Assembly: GCF_022478115.1 (NCBI RefSeq)
Contig: NZ_JAKGSC010000001.1
Span: forward strand, 496,001-560,000
Origin: Tenacibaculum aquimarinum
GTDB lineage: Bacteria; Bacteroidota; Bacteroidia; Flavobacteriales; Flavobacteriaceae
Length of the DNA stretch: 64,000 nt
Direction of reading: 5' to 3'
The notes under the pieces are model-generated. The model saw nothing but the letters and a program-made list of their open reading frames with translations. It did no database searches and had not been told where the DNA came from. Below are positions 46,269 to 55,280 of this stretch, one piece after another (position 1 is the first letter of the stretch; every line of letters starts with the position of its first letter). The translations under genes were made by a program, and so were the position numbers.

Positions 46269-46295
46269 ATTCTAAATTTATTTTAGAATGTACAT
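46269..46295 (+). repeat. Degenerate member of the palindromic repeat family
   Basis: Stem ATTCTAAA (46269-46276)/TTTAGAAT (46282-46289) with a 5-nt loop is followed by GTACATA. The layout matches copies 887-916 and 5957-6024 (8-bp arms, 5-nt loop, ATTCT...AGAATG), with changed bases in the stem. It sits directly after the hemD stop. Confidence 0.5.
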
Positions 46296-46303
46296 AAATT
46301 GAT

Positions 46304-46334
46304 AAAAGAGAAGTTGTAAAGCTTCTCTTTTTTT
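46304..46334 (+). terminator. Terminator after hemD
   Basis: The stem AAAAGAGAAG/CTTCTCTTTT is followed by a T-run. It separates hemD from dgt. Confidence 0.85.
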
Positions 46335-46363
46335 GTATTTTCGAAGAACTTTAAATTAAAGCA

Positions 46364-47701
46364 ATGAACTGGGAACAACTTCTATCTTTAAAAAGATTTG
46401 GCGACACACAAAAACGAGAACGAATAGCACAAGACGAAACTCGTTTAGGGTTTGAAGTAGATTTTGATAGAATTATATTTTCATCAGCTTTTAGAAGTTT
46501 ACAAGACAAAACACAAGTAATTCCACTTTCTAAAACCGATTTTGTACACACACGTTTAACACACAGTTTAGAAGTTTCCGTAGTTGGTAGAACACTTGGG
46601 AGGCGTGTTGGAAAAGTACTGCTAGAAAGACATCCAGAATTAGTAAAACTTGGATATACATTCAATGATTTTGGCGCAATTGTAGCTGGCGCTTCAGTAA
46701 TGCATGATATTGGAAATCCACCTTTTGGGCATTCGGGAGAAAAAGCAATTGGCGAGTACTTTAAAACCGGAAACGGATTAAAATATAAGAATCAACTTAC
46801 CGATAAAGAATACCAAGATGTTATAGATTTTGAAGGAAATGCAAACGGATTTAAAATTTTAACCGAAAATAGACAAGGTACAGAAGGTGGCTTACGTTTA
46901 AGCTACGCAACTTTAGGAGCCTTTATAAAATACCCAAAAGAATCCTTACCAAAAAAACCTACACAACATATTGTAGATAAAAAGTACGGCTTTTTTCAAT
47001 CAGAAAAGGCGGCTTTTTTAGATGTTACGGAAGACTTAGGTTTGTTGAAAAAACAAAGTGACGGAATTTCATTTTACCGTCATCCTTTAGCTTACTTAGT
47101 AGAAGCAGCAGATGATATTTGCTATACAATTATAGATTTTGAAGACGGAATAAATCTTGGTTTAATAGACGAAGAATTTGCTTTAGAATACATGATAAAA
47201 CTAGTGAAAGATAAAATTGACAGCAATAAATATCATTCACTTCAACATAAAAAAGACAGAATAAGTTATTTAAGAGCTCTTGCTATTGGCGTGCTAATTA
47301 ATGAGGCTGTAGCTATATTTTTAGCCAACGAAGAAGCCATTTTAAAAGGTGATTTTGACAAAGGCTTACTAGACAAATGTAAATACGAAGCACAAATAAA
47401 TGACATTATAAAATTGAGTGTAGCCAAAATATATAATTCTAAAGAAGTTGTAGAAAAAGAGGTTGCAGGTTATAAAATTATAGCCGATTTATTAGATGTC
47501 TTTGTAACTGCTCTAAACAATAAGTTTGATGGTAATCAATCTAATTACGACAATTTAGTACTCAATTTATTACCAGAAGAATATCAAGTACAAGAAGAGC
47601 AATTATACGATAGAATTATGCAAATATGCAGTTATATTGCAGGTTTATCAGATGGTTTTGCAATTAGACTTCACAAAAAATTAATGGGAAATATTATTTA
47701 A
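46364..47701 (+). CDS. dgt: dGTP triphosphohydrolase
   Basis: The 445-aa HD-domain protein has RTFRSLQDKTQV-like SSAFRSLQDKTQV, THSLEVSVVGRTLG, and the HD core SVMHDIGNPPFGHSGE (about residue 110). Dgt hydrolyses dGTP to deoxyguanosine and triphosphate and shapes dNTP pools. It ends next to a copy of the larger repeat. Confidence 0.93.
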   Translation: MNWEQLLSLKRFGDTQKRERIAQDETRLGFEVDFDRIIFSSAFRSLQDKTQVIPLSKTDFVHTRLTHSLEVSVVGRTLGRRVGKVLLERHPELVKLGYTFNDFGAIVAGASVMHDIGNPPFGHSGEKAIGEYFKTGNGLKYKNQLTDKEYQDVIDFEGNANGFKILTENRQGTEGGLRLSYATLGAFIKYPKESLPKKPTQHIVDKKYGFFQSEKAAFLDVTEDLGLLKKQSDGISFYRHPLAYLVEAADDICYTIIDFEDGINLGLIDEEFALEYMIKLVKDKIDSNKYHSLQHKKDRISYLRALAIGVLINEAVAIFLANEEAILKGDFDKGLLDKCKYEAQINDIIKLSVAKIYNSKEVVEKEVAGYKIIADLLDVFVTALNNKFDGNQSNYDNLVLNLLPEEYQVQEEQLYDRIMQICSYIAGLSDGFAIRLHKKLMGNII

Positions 47702-47705
47702 TAGT

Positions 47706-47795
47706 AGAAGCCATTTCCTGCTTTCCGCTATATCTTTTTTGTGAAAAACAAAAAAGGATGTCGCTTCAATAAGGGCTAAACTTGTTTGCTGACTT
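47706..47795 (+). repeat. Dispersed intergenic repeat (family B), copy B
   Basis: Its 5' block GAAGCCATTTCCTGCTTTCCG and 3' block CTTCAATAAGGGCTAAAC match copy A (17171-17258). A stem CTTTTTTGT/ACAAAAAAG lies between them. The right end, TTGTTTGCTGACTTTTT, matches copy C (56229-56350). Confidence 0.65.
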
Positions 47796-47806
47796 TTTGT
47801 AATAAT

Positions 47807-48376
47807 TTATTTCAAGTGTTTTTCGGCAGTTTTCTCTAATTCTAAATACCAATTTTCACCAAACTTTCTAATCAAAGCTTCTTTTAGAAATTTGTAAACG
47901 GGTACTTGTAATTCTTTTCCCAACGTACATGCATCATCACAGATATCCCATTTATGGTAATTTACAGCAGCAAATTCACTATAATCTTTTACTCTAACAG
48001 GATATAAATGGCAAGAAATTGGTTTTTTCCAATCTACAATACCTTTATTATACGCTTGTTCAATTCCACACATTGCTGTGTTTTTTTCATCAAAAGTAAC
48101 ATAAGCACACGCTTCTCCATCAATTAATGGAGTTTCTAACTCACCAAAATCGCTAGTTACCCAAGTACCTTGTTTTTCGATAGCTTCTATTCCTTCAGCT
48201 CTTAAAAAAGGTTTTACTTTAGGGTAAATCTCCTCTAAAATTTTAGTCTCTTCCTTATCAAGTGGCGCTCCAGCTTCACCCGCTACACAACAAACTCCTT
48301 TACAAGCGGATAGATTGCAAACAAAATCTTTTTCTATGATATCTTCCGATACTATTGTCTTACCTAATTGAAACAT
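47807..48376 (-). CDS. DUF3109 family Cys-rich protein
   Basis: The 189-aa protein has an N-terminal Cys block CNLSACKGVCCVAGEAGAPL (about residues 21-40), an internal ACAYVTFD, CGIEQAY, CHLYPVRV and CDDACTLG. The Cys pattern resembles YkgJ/zinc-iron-chelating families; the ligand is unproven. A TACTTTTG -7 box (minus, 48381-48388) ends only 4 bases from the ATG, suggesting a leaderless transcript. Confidence 0.85.
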   Translation of the reverse strand: MFQLGKTIVSEDIIEKDFVCNLSACKGVCCVAGEAGAPLDKEETKILEEIYPKVKPFLRAEGIEAIEKQGTWVTSDFGELETPLIDGEACAYVTFDEKNTAMCGIEQAYNKGIVDWKKPISCHLYPVRVKDYSEFAAVNYHKWDICDDACTLGKELQVPVYKFLKEALIRKFGENWYLELEKTAEKHLK

Positions 48377-48459
48377 AACGCAAAAGTACAGTTATTTTTA
48401 CCTTTTATAAACGTATATTAAGATTTCTTAACTAATTTTGCAGTATTAAATAAACAATA

Positions 48460-49041
48460 ATGAATTTTAATTTTAAAGAAATATTTACGGCATTTATGGT
48501 TTTATTTGCTGTAATAGATATTATTGGAAACATTCCTATTATTATAGATTTACGTAAAAAAGTAGGCCATATTCAATCTGAAAAAGCCTCACTTATTGCT
48601 GGTTTTATCATGATTATTTTCCTTTTCTTAGGACAAAGTTTACTATCTTTAATTGGCGTAGATGTTAATTCATTTGCTGTTGCAGGTTCTTTTATCCTGT
48701 TTTTTATCGCCTTAGAAATGATATTAGGAATTACATTATATAAAGATGATGATGAAGGTGGAATAACTGCTACGGTTTTCCCTTTAGCCTTTCCTTTAAT
48801 TGCTGGTCCAGGAAGTTTAACAACCTTGCTTTCTTTGCGAGCAGAATTCAATATTGAAAACATAATTGTTGCCGTAATATTAAATGTTTTAGTAATTTAT
48901 ATTGTATTAAAAACATCTTCTAAAATTGAACGTATAATTGGTGCAAATGGTATAAAAATTATTAGAAAAGTATTTGGTGTAATTCTTTTAGCTATTGCTG
49001 TAAAGTTATTTGCACATAATATTAAAGAGTTATTTGCTTAA
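48460..49041 (+). CDS. MarC family integral membrane protein
   Basis: The 193-aa protein has six predicted helices and the MarC pattern: AVIDIIGNIPIIIDL, AGSFILFFIALEMILG and FPLAFPLIAGPGSLTTLL. MarC-family proteins are of uncertain function, despite the multiple-antibiotic-resistance name. A TAATTTTG -7 box at 48433-48440 lies 19 bases upstream. Its stop is 1 base from the next start. Confidence 0.88.
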   Translation: MNFNFKEIFTAFMVLFAVIDIIGNIPIIIDLRKKVGHIQSEKASLIAGFIMIIFLFLGQSLLSLIGVDVNSFAVAGSFILFFIALEMILGITLYKDDDEGGITATVFPLAFPLIAGPGSLTTLLSLRAEFNIENIIVAVILNVLVIYIVLKTSSKIERIIGANGIKIIRKVFGVILLAIAVKLFAHNIKELFA

Positions 49042-49042
49042 G

Positions 49043-49660
49043 ATGAATTTTGATGTTTTAATAATTGGAGGTGGTGTTGCAGGTATGCAATGTGCACTAC
49101 TTTTAGGTTCTGCAAAAAACAAAATGTTTGCTAAAAATAAAACTGTTGGCATTATTTTACACCAGCGTTCTTCACACCTACAAAATGCTTTATTTAATAA
49201 CGTTTTAGGCTTACCTAAAGGAAAATTTGGTAGCGATATTTTGTCTGAAGGAAGACAACAATTAAAAAATGTTTATCCGCATATTTTTCAAATTGAAAAT
49301 GAAAAAGTTTGTAAAGTTGAAGATGATAAAGCTGGTTTTAAAGTTACTACCAATAAAAAGGAATATACAGCAACAAATGTTGTTATTGCTTTAAACTACT
49401 CTAAACCTTTTGAAATTGAAGGATTAGATGAATACATAGAGCCTCACAAAAGAGCAAATCCTGCAAAAGATAGAATTCAATTACGTAATAATAATCATCT
49501 TATAAAAAAGGGATTATATACTTGTGGTACAATTGCTGGCTGGCGAAGTCAATTTGCAATTGCAGCCGGAAGTGGCGCAAGTGTAGCTACAGATATACTT
49601 ACCGATTGGAATGATGGAAATCACACTAAAATTCATGATAAAATAAAAAATCCGATGTAA
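49043..49660 (+). CDS. Small FAD-dependent oxidoreductase-like protein
   Basis: From ATG 49043 the 205-aa protein begins MNFDVLIIGGGVAGMQCALL (FAD-binding Rossmann GxGxxG) and ends with TCGTIAGWRSQFAIAAGSGASVATDIL, like the C-terminal FAD motif of thioredoxin reductases. The NAD(P) domain and the redox CxxC are absent; the length fits a single FAD domain. Role unknown. It is in an operon with MarC (1-bp gap). The stop codon is in the stem of the terminator. Confidence 0.83.
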   Translation: MNFDVLIIGGGVAGMQCALLLGSAKNKMFAKNKTVGIILHQRSSHLQNALFNNVLGLPKGKFGSDILSEGRQQLKNVYPHIFQIENEKVCKVEDDKAGFKVTTNKKEYTATNVVIALNYSKPFEIEGLDEYIEPHKRANPAKDRIQLRNNNHLIKKGLYTCGTIAGWRSQFAIAAGSGASVATDILTDWNDGNHTKIHDKIKNPM

Positions 49661-49679
49661 ATTTACATCGGATTTTTTT
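49644..49679. terminator. Bidirectional terminator (FAD protein / glmS)
   Basis: The stem AAATCCGATGTAAAT/ATTTACATCGGATTT has a nearly loop-less centre and flanking A and T runs, between convergent genes. The plus-strand gene's TAA is within the left arm. Confidence 0.88.
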
Positions 49680-49701
49680 ATTATTTAAAGTTTTCTAAAA
49701 C

Positions 49702-51558
49702 TTATTCAACCGTAACAGCTTTAGCTAAATTTCTTGGTTGATCTACATTTTTCTCTAACATTACTGCAATATGATATGATAATAGTTGTAATGGTATTGT
49801 AGTTAACAAAGGAGTTAAAGCCTCTTCTGTTTCTGGAATTTCAATTACATGATCTGCAATCTTTTTAACCTCAGTATCACCTTCAGTAACAATTGCAATA
49901 ATTTTTCCGCTACGAGCTTTTATTTCTTGTATGTTACTCACTACTTTTTCGTAATGACCTTTATTGGTGGCAATTACAAAAATTGGCATATTTTCATCAA
50001 TTAAAGCAATTGGTCCATGTTTCATCTCCGCAGCAGGATAACCCTCAGCATGGATATAAGAAATCTCTTTTAATTTTAATGCTCCTTCTAAAGCAACTGG
50101 AAAATTAAAACCACGACCTAAATATAAACAGTTCGTTGCATCTTTATAGACTTTAGCAATTTCCTGTACTTTTTTATCTATTTTTAATAATTGCTCTACT
50201 TTCCCAGGAATTAACTGCATTCTTTGTAAATACGTATGAAATGCATTCTTAGATAAAGTTCCTTTTGCTTCTCCTAACTTTAAAGCTATTAACGATAAAA
50301 CAGTTATTTGTGTTGTAAATGCTTTTGTAGATGCCACGCCTATTTCTGGACCTGCATGTGTGTAGGCTCCTGCATGTGTTTCTCTTGCAATCGAAGATCC
50401 TACAACATTACAAACACCAAAAACAAATGCTCCTTTAGATTTTGCTAATTTAATAGCTGCTAAAGTATCCGCAGTTTCTCCAGATTGAGATATAGCAATT
50501 ACTACATCTTTAGAAGTTATAATTGGATTTCGATATCTGAATTCAGAAGCATACTCTACTTCAACTGGAATACGAGCCATATCTTCAAAAAGATACTCTC
50601 CAACTAAACCTGCATGCCAAGATGTACCACAGGCAATAATTATAATTCTATCAGCGTTTAAAAACTTTTGAAGATTATCATCAACACCAGACATTCTAAT
50701 AATACCCTCATCAGCTAACATACGTCCTCTATAAGTATCTGTAATTGCCTTTGGTTGTTCATGAATTTCTTTAAGCATAAAGTGATCGTAACCACCTTTT
50801 TCTATTTGCTCTAAGCTCATTTGAAGCTCTTGAATCGTAGCGTCTACTATTTTATCGCTTTTAATCTGACGAACACGTACTTCTTTTCCTATTTTTATAA
50901 TTGCTAATTCACCATCTTCTAAATAAATAGCATCTTTTGTGTATTCTATAAAAGGAGATGCATCAGAAGCAACAAAAAATTCTTTATTATCTTTACCAAC
51001 TCCAATTGCAATTGGACTTCCTAAACGAGCTACTACAATTTCATTTGGTTTTGTTTTATCAAATACAGCAATTGCATAGGCCCCAATAACATTGGTTAAT
51101 GCTATTTGAACAGCTTTACCTAACTTACATTTTTCGTTCTTTTTTACCTCTTCAATAAGGTTAATAAGAACTTCTGTATCTGTATCACTATGAAACTTAT
51201 AACCTCTGTTAATTAGCTCTTGTTTAATAGTGTCATAATTTTCTATAATTCCATTATGAACAATAACTAAATCTCCTGATTGAGAAAAATGTGGATGTGA
51301 ATTTACATCATTTGGAACACCATGTGTTGCCCAACGAGTATGCCCAATACCAATTTTACCAAGTTTTCTTTCTTCTTCTTTATTGGTGATAAGTTCTAAG
51401 TCAGAAACCTTTCCTTTAGTTTTTGACATTCGCATTTTGTCTCCGTCATACAACATAACACCTGAGCTATCATAGCCTCTATATTCTAGACGCTTTAATC
51501 CGTTAATTACTATAGGGTAAGCATCTCTAAAGCCAATATAACCTGTAATTCCACACAT
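49702..51558 (-). CDS. glmS: Glutamine-fructose-6-phosphate transaminase (isomerising)
   Basis: The 618-aa enzyme has the class II glutaminase N-terminal Cys in MCGITGYIGFRD, HTRWATHGVPNDVNSHPH, and two SIS domains (from about residue 290; IACGTSWHAGLVGEYL, VIAISQSGETADTLAAI). The C-terminus ends LAKAVTVE, as usual. It makes glucosamine-6-phosphate for peptidoglycan and LPS. It is the last of a minus-strand run with DUF4270 and GT5. Confidence 0.97.
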   Translation of the reverse strand: MCGITGYIGFRDAYPIVINGLKRLEYRGYDSSGVMLYDGDKMRMSKTKGKVSDLELITNKEEERKLGKIGIGHTRWATHGVPNDVNSHPHFSQSGDLVIVHNGIIENYDTIKQELINRGYKFHSDTDTEVLINLIEEVKKNEKCKLGKAVQIALTNVIGAYAIAVFDKTKPNEIVVARLGSPIAIGVGKDNKEFFVASDASPFIEYTKDAIYLEDGELAIIKIGKEVRVRQIKSDKIVDATIQELQMSLEQIEKGGYDHFMLKEIHEQPKAITDTYRGRMLADEGIIRMSGVDDNLQKFLNADRIIIIACGTSWHAGLVGEYLFEDMARIPVEVEYASEFRYRNPIITSKDVVIAISQSGETADTLAAIKLAKSKGAFVFGVCNVVGSSIARETHAGAYTHAGPEIGVASTKAFTTQITVLSLIALKLGEAKGTLSKNAFHTYLQRMQLIPGKVEQLLKIDKKVQEIAKVYKDATNCLYLGRGFNFPVALEGALKLKEISYIHAEGYPAAEMKHGPIALIDENMPIFVIATNKGHYEKVVSNIQEIKARSGKIIAIVTEGDTEVKKIADHVIEIPETEEALTPLLTTIPLQLLSYHIAVMLEKNVDQPRNLAKAVTVE

Positions 51559-51582
51559 AACAATTTAGGTTTTAAAAATTAT

Positions 51583-53103
51583 TTATTTTTTTATTGAATA
51601 TGATATTTTTAATTGCGCCTTTCTTTCTACGTTAGAAGAAGTATTACTATGCAGCACAATTCCTCTTGGGTTCCAGTTAAAGGAACCTACAATAGTATCA
51701 GTAGTAAAGCTTGGTAAATCTGTTGTGTTAAATACTTTTAACCCTAAAGGGGGATTATATGAAGATTCACCAGATAGTAAATCAGAAATATAATCGGTTA
51801 TTCTAAAGTGGTATCTGTCTTTAGCACCATTCTCATCAATTAATAATTGACCTCCAAAAACACTTGTTCCTTCAGTAATTATATCTTTTATAAGGCTAGG
51901 ATTACCATCTTCATTTTTATATAAAAACAAATTTAATGGAACATTAGTTGTATCTTTAGATTGTTCTACATAAAAAACTAAAGAAGCATCATTAATTAAC
52001 CAATCCTGACTTCTTAAATCTTGTAATTCTGTTCCTTGTAAAATATCAATATTAGCCATTGTTCCTGCTGTCCCTTGAACTACAAAGTTACCTGCTGCAG
52101 GGGCATTTCCTGCTGTTGGTTTATAAATACTATTTGTAACACCACTTAAAGGGAAAGAATTATTTCTTACTATAGTATCAATTATAGACCCGTTTGCTAA
52201 AACAGTATTTGTATAGAAGATGTCTATTACCGGTGATCCTGTAGAAAAATTAAAAGGAATCAAAGAGCCATCTGTTCCGGAAGCTTCAATAATTAATCCT
52301 CTAAAGTAATTTTGAAATGCTTGTAATGACTCAAATTCCGTTGTTTCATATTTATCTAAAAACAACGCTTTTATTTCATCTTTATCAAGCGGAATAGCCA
52401 TAAAAGGAGCTGAATTTGCAATTTTCAAGGTATCTTTAAACGTGTTTCCATTACTTAAATTCCTATCAAAAACATACATAGTATCTTGTGTTGTTTCATT
52501 TTGAGGAACCGTAAAAGAAAAATTTGCATCTTCATTTAGTATATTTCCTTTAGAATATACCGCATCAGATAAATAAGTATTTTGTTGCGTAGGATTTGCT
52601 GGGTCTAATGTATTTAAAAAAGTTAAATTTCTATACACTTTTACTGCAACCGGTATTGTTGGATCCCCTAAAATTGAATCAATTTTAAAGCTATTTCCAT
52701 CACTTGTTTCAACATCAACTGTGTTAGTAGATTGATATGGTAATCGTATTAAAACCTTATCCATTTTAGTAACAACTGTTGTATCTGTACCATATGTGTT
52801 TTCAACAACTTTTAAATCTGCAAGTAAGCCAATTTGAGAAACTATTGATGCTTCAATAGTTTTAAAATCATCACTTTTATAAACTCCTAAAAGGTATTCT
52901 CCTAAGTTAACACTTATTCCTCCATCTGCTCTAACCGCAGCAATATCAACTGGAGAAATTGTAATATCTAACAAGGTGTCTTTTGTTTCAAAAACTCCAT
53001 TATTTATTACTGAAGAACCAATATCTGTAAAATCTTTTTCACAAGAAATAACACCGAATAAAAATAGTAGGAAAGATCCTACATAAACACTTTTTTTAAT
53101 CAT
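51583..53103 (-). CDS. DUF4270 lipoprotein
   Basis: The 506-aa protein has a lipoprotein signal ending in FGVISCEKDF (Cys about residue 21). It then has the DUF4270 pattern: an extended beta-rich exported domain with repeated acid/Thr-containing segments such as DTLLDITISPVDIAAV and VNLGEYLLGVY. Function unknown; it may be on the outer surface. It is between GT5 (11 bp upstream) and glmS (24 bp downstream), a neighbourhood I recall as conserved in Flavobacteriia. Confidence 0.83.
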   Translation of the reverse strand: MIKKSVYVGSFLLFLFGVISCEKDFTDIGSSVINNGVFETKDTLLDITISPVDIAAVRADGGISVNLGEYLLGVYKSDDFKTIEASIVSQIGLLADLKVVENTYGTDTTVVTKMDKVLIRLPYQSTNTVDVETSDGNSFKIDSILGDPTIPVAVKVYRNLTFLNTLDPANPTQQNTYLSDAVYSKGNILNEDANFSFTVPQNETTQDTMYVFDRNLSNGNTFKDTLKIANSAPFMAIPLDKDEIKALFLDKYETTEFESLQAFQNYFRGLIIEASGTDGSLIPFNFSTGSPVIDIFYTNTVLANGSIIDTIVRNNSFPLSGVTNSIYKPTAGNAPAAGNFVVQGTAGTMANIDILQGTELQDLRSQDWLINDASLVFYVEQSKDTTNVPLNLFLYKNEDGNPSLIKDIITEGTSVFGGQLLIDENGAKDRYHFRITDYISDLLSGESSYNPPLGLKVFNTTDLPSFTTDTIVGSFNWNPRGIVLHSNTSSNVERKAQLKISYSIKK

Positions 53104-53114
53104 TGTAAAATGAA

Positions 53115-53936
53115 CTAATCGTTTAAATTTTCTAATACTTTTTCTGAGTAAAACTCTAAATATGCCTCTGTAATATCTTCATCTTTTTGAAAATCTAAAA
53201 CTACTGTTTCAGAATTATCAATAAACTCTAATATTTCATCAGATAAATCTTCACTACCTTTTATAATAGCATCAGAATTTTCTATGGCACTTTTTAAAAT
53301 ATTGGTATGATTTGGTGTTTCAATTGTTTTAACTTTTGCTTCGTCTAAATTATCAAAACGAACTTTATCTGCCATTTCACTATCTAATTCACCTTCAAAA
53401 CCACTATTATACAGCGAAGTTACAATCTTGCTCTCTGTAAACAATGGCTCTTCCTTATAAAATTCTCTTAAATAAAGCGGAAGTAAAGATGCCATCCAAC
53501 CATGAATATGAATAATATCTGGAGCCCAGTTTAATTTTTTAACTGTTTCAACAACACCTTTTGCAAAGAAAATCATGCGCTCGTCATTGTCATCAAAAAG
53601 CTCTTCATCTTCATCAGAATATACAGCTTTACGCTTAAAATACTCTTCATTATCTATAAAGTAAACTTGCATTCTTTCTTTAGGAATTGAAGCTACTTTT
53701 ATAATTAAAGGCATATCCATGTCATTGATAATCAAATTCATACCAGACAAACGAATAACTTCGTGTAATTGATGTCTTCTTTCGTTAATTACACCAAATC
53801 TTGGCATAAAAATACGTGTTTGAACTCCTTTAGAATGTGCTTTCTTTGCAACGTTAAATGCAGTTGATGATAACTCAGTTTCTGGTAAGTAAGGAACTAC
53901 TTCCGACGAAACATATAATATTCTCTTGTCCTTCAT
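53115..53936 (-). CDS. Glycogen/starch synthase-like protein (N-terminal GT5 domain only)
   Basis: From ATG 53936 the protein is 273 aa (MKDKRILYVSSEVVPYLPET). It covers the N-terminal GT5 region: KRILYVSSEVVPY, MPRFGVINERRHQL and WAPDIIHIHGWMASLLPLYL. The C-terminal donor-binding Rossmann domain of full glycogen synthases (about 480 aa) is absent. The ADP-glucose contact motif KxGG is replaced by VPYLPETEL, so glycogen synthesis is uncertain. A TATTTTTG -7 box (minus, 53964-53971) supports the start; ATG 53993 is upstream of it. Confidence 0.8.
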   Translation of the reverse strand: MKDKRILYVSSEVVPYLPETELSSTAFNVAKKAHSKGVQTRIFMPRFGVINERRHQLHEVIRLSGMNLIINDMDMPLIIKVASIPKERMQVYFIDNEEYFKRKAVYSDEDEELFDDNDERMIFFAKGVVETVKKLNWAPDIIHIHGWMASLLPLYLREFYKEEPLFTESKIVTSLYNSGFEGELDSEMADKVRFDNLDEAKVKTIETPNHTNILKSAIENSDAIIKGSEDLSDEILEFIDNSETVVLDFQKDEDITEAYLEFYSEKVLENLND

Positions 53937-54033
53937 TAAATCAATTCTCTTTAAATAAGAGTGCAAAAATACGAAAATATATGCAAAAATCATGTTAAAA
54001 TGCTAATTTCGCATGTATTCCAATTTATAACGA

Positions 54034-54879
54034 ATGAAAAAATTTGATAAAAAATCCGAATTAAAAAAGTATTTATCAGCTTTAAAGAATGATAAAAAAT
54101 CCATTGGTTTTGTTCCCACAATGGGCGCGTTACATCAAGGACATTTATCGCTCGTAAAAAGTGCTCAAGAGAAAAACGATATTACTGTAGTTAGCATTTT
54201 TGTAAACCCTACACAGTTTGATAATAAAGAAGATTTGGTAAAATACCCAAAAACTCTAGAAAATGATATTCAGCTTTTAGAAAGTGTAAATTGTGATGTG
54301 TTATTTTCACCTTCGGTGGAAGAAATTTATGCAGAAAACATAAGTTCTGAAAGTTTTAATTTTGATGGATTAGAGCATCAAATGGAAGGAAAATTTAGAG
54401 ATGGCCATTTTGATGGAGTTGGCACAATTGTAAAGACATTGTTTGAAATTGTTGCGCCAGATACTGCTTATTTTGGCAAAAAAGATTTTCAGCAATTACA
54501 AATCATAAAAAAACTAGTAGAAAAACATTCCATTCCGTTAAAAATTAAAGGATGCGATATTTTTAGAGAAGAAGATGGTTTGGCAATGAGTTCTAGGAAT
54601 GCTCGTTTAACAAAAGAACACAGAGAAGCTGCTCCTTTTATTTATAAAACACTTAAAAAAGCAAAGAAAAAATTTGGCACAAAAAGTGCAGATAAAGTTA
54701 CTAAATGGGTGGAAAAGAAGTTTAAAAAACACCCTTTATTAGAATTGGAGTATTTTACCATTGCAAACGAAAAAACATTAGAAACCATCAATAAAAAAGA
54801 GCCAAAACAAAAATATCGTGCATTTATTGCCGTTTTTGCTGGTGAAATTAGGTTGATAGATAATATTCGTTTAAAATAA
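54034..54879 (+). CDS. panC: Pantoate-beta-alanine ligase
   Basis: The 281-aa synthetase has the HxGH motif in TMGALHQGHLSLV (about residues 29-41), the PTQFDNKEDL region, and the C-terminal GLAMSSRNARL (KMSKS-like). It condenses pantoate and beta-alanine to pantothenate. It is divergent from the GT5 gene and upstream of panD (48 bp). The upstream TAATTTCG is an imperfect -7 box. Confidence 0.95.
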   Translation: MKKFDKKSELKKYLSALKNDKKSIGFVPTMGALHQGHLSLVKSAQEKNDITVVSIFVNPTQFDNKEDLVKYPKTLENDIQLLESVNCDVLFSPSVEEIYAENISSESFNFDGLEHQMEGKFRDGHFDGVGTIVKTLFEIVAPDTAYFGKKDFQQLQIIKKLVEKHSIPLKIKGCDIFREEDGLAMSSRNARLTKEHREAAPFIYKTLKKAKKKFGTKSADKVTKWVEKKFKKHPLLELEYFTIANEKTLETINKKEPKQKYRAFIAVFAGEIRLIDNIRLK

Positions 54880-54915
54880 AACAGTTCAAAAACAAATCAT
54901 TAACCATTAAAAAAC

Positions 54916-54923
54916 TATTTTTG
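54916..54923 (+). promoter_or_regulatory. -7 box of panD next to its start codon
   Basis: TATTTTTG fits TAnnTTTG exactly and ends 4 bases before the panD ATG. The gene may have its own start in addition to read-through from panC, with a leaderless transcript. Confidence 0.5.
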
Positions 54924-54927
54924 CACT

Positions 54928-55278
54928 ATGTTAGTACAAGTTGTAAAATCAAAAATTCACCGTGTAAAAGTTACAGGTGCCGATTTAAATTATATAGGAA
55001 GCATTACCATTGACGAAGATTTAATGGACGCAGCCAATATTATAGAAGGAGAACGTGTTCAAATTGTAAACAACAATAATGGAGAACGTTTAGAAACCTA
55101 TGCAATTCCAGGACCAAGAGGAAGCGGAGAAATAACGTTAAACGGAGCCGCTGCAAGAAAAGTTGCAAAAGGAGATGTTTTAATCTTAATTGTTTACGGA
55201 TTCTTAGAATTAGAAGAAGCTAAAAAGTTTAAACCTTCATTAGTTTTTCCTAACGAAAAAGATAATACACTTACATAG
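54928..55278 (+). CDS. panD: Aspartate 1-decarboxylase
   Basis: The 116-aa pyruvoyl enzyme precursor has the self-cleavage site Gly24-Ser25 in [13 protein letters not shown]. The catalytic core has [20 protein letters not shown]. It makes beta-alanine for PanC, and the two genes form a functional pair. Bacteroidota versions are often about this length. Confidence 0.95.
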   Translation: MLVQVVKSKIHRVKVTGADLNYIGSITIDEDLMDAANIIEGERVQIVNNNNGERLETYAIPGPRGSGEITLNGAAARKVAKGDVLILIVYGFLELEEAKKFKPSLVFPNEKDNTLT

Positions 55279-55280
55279 TT

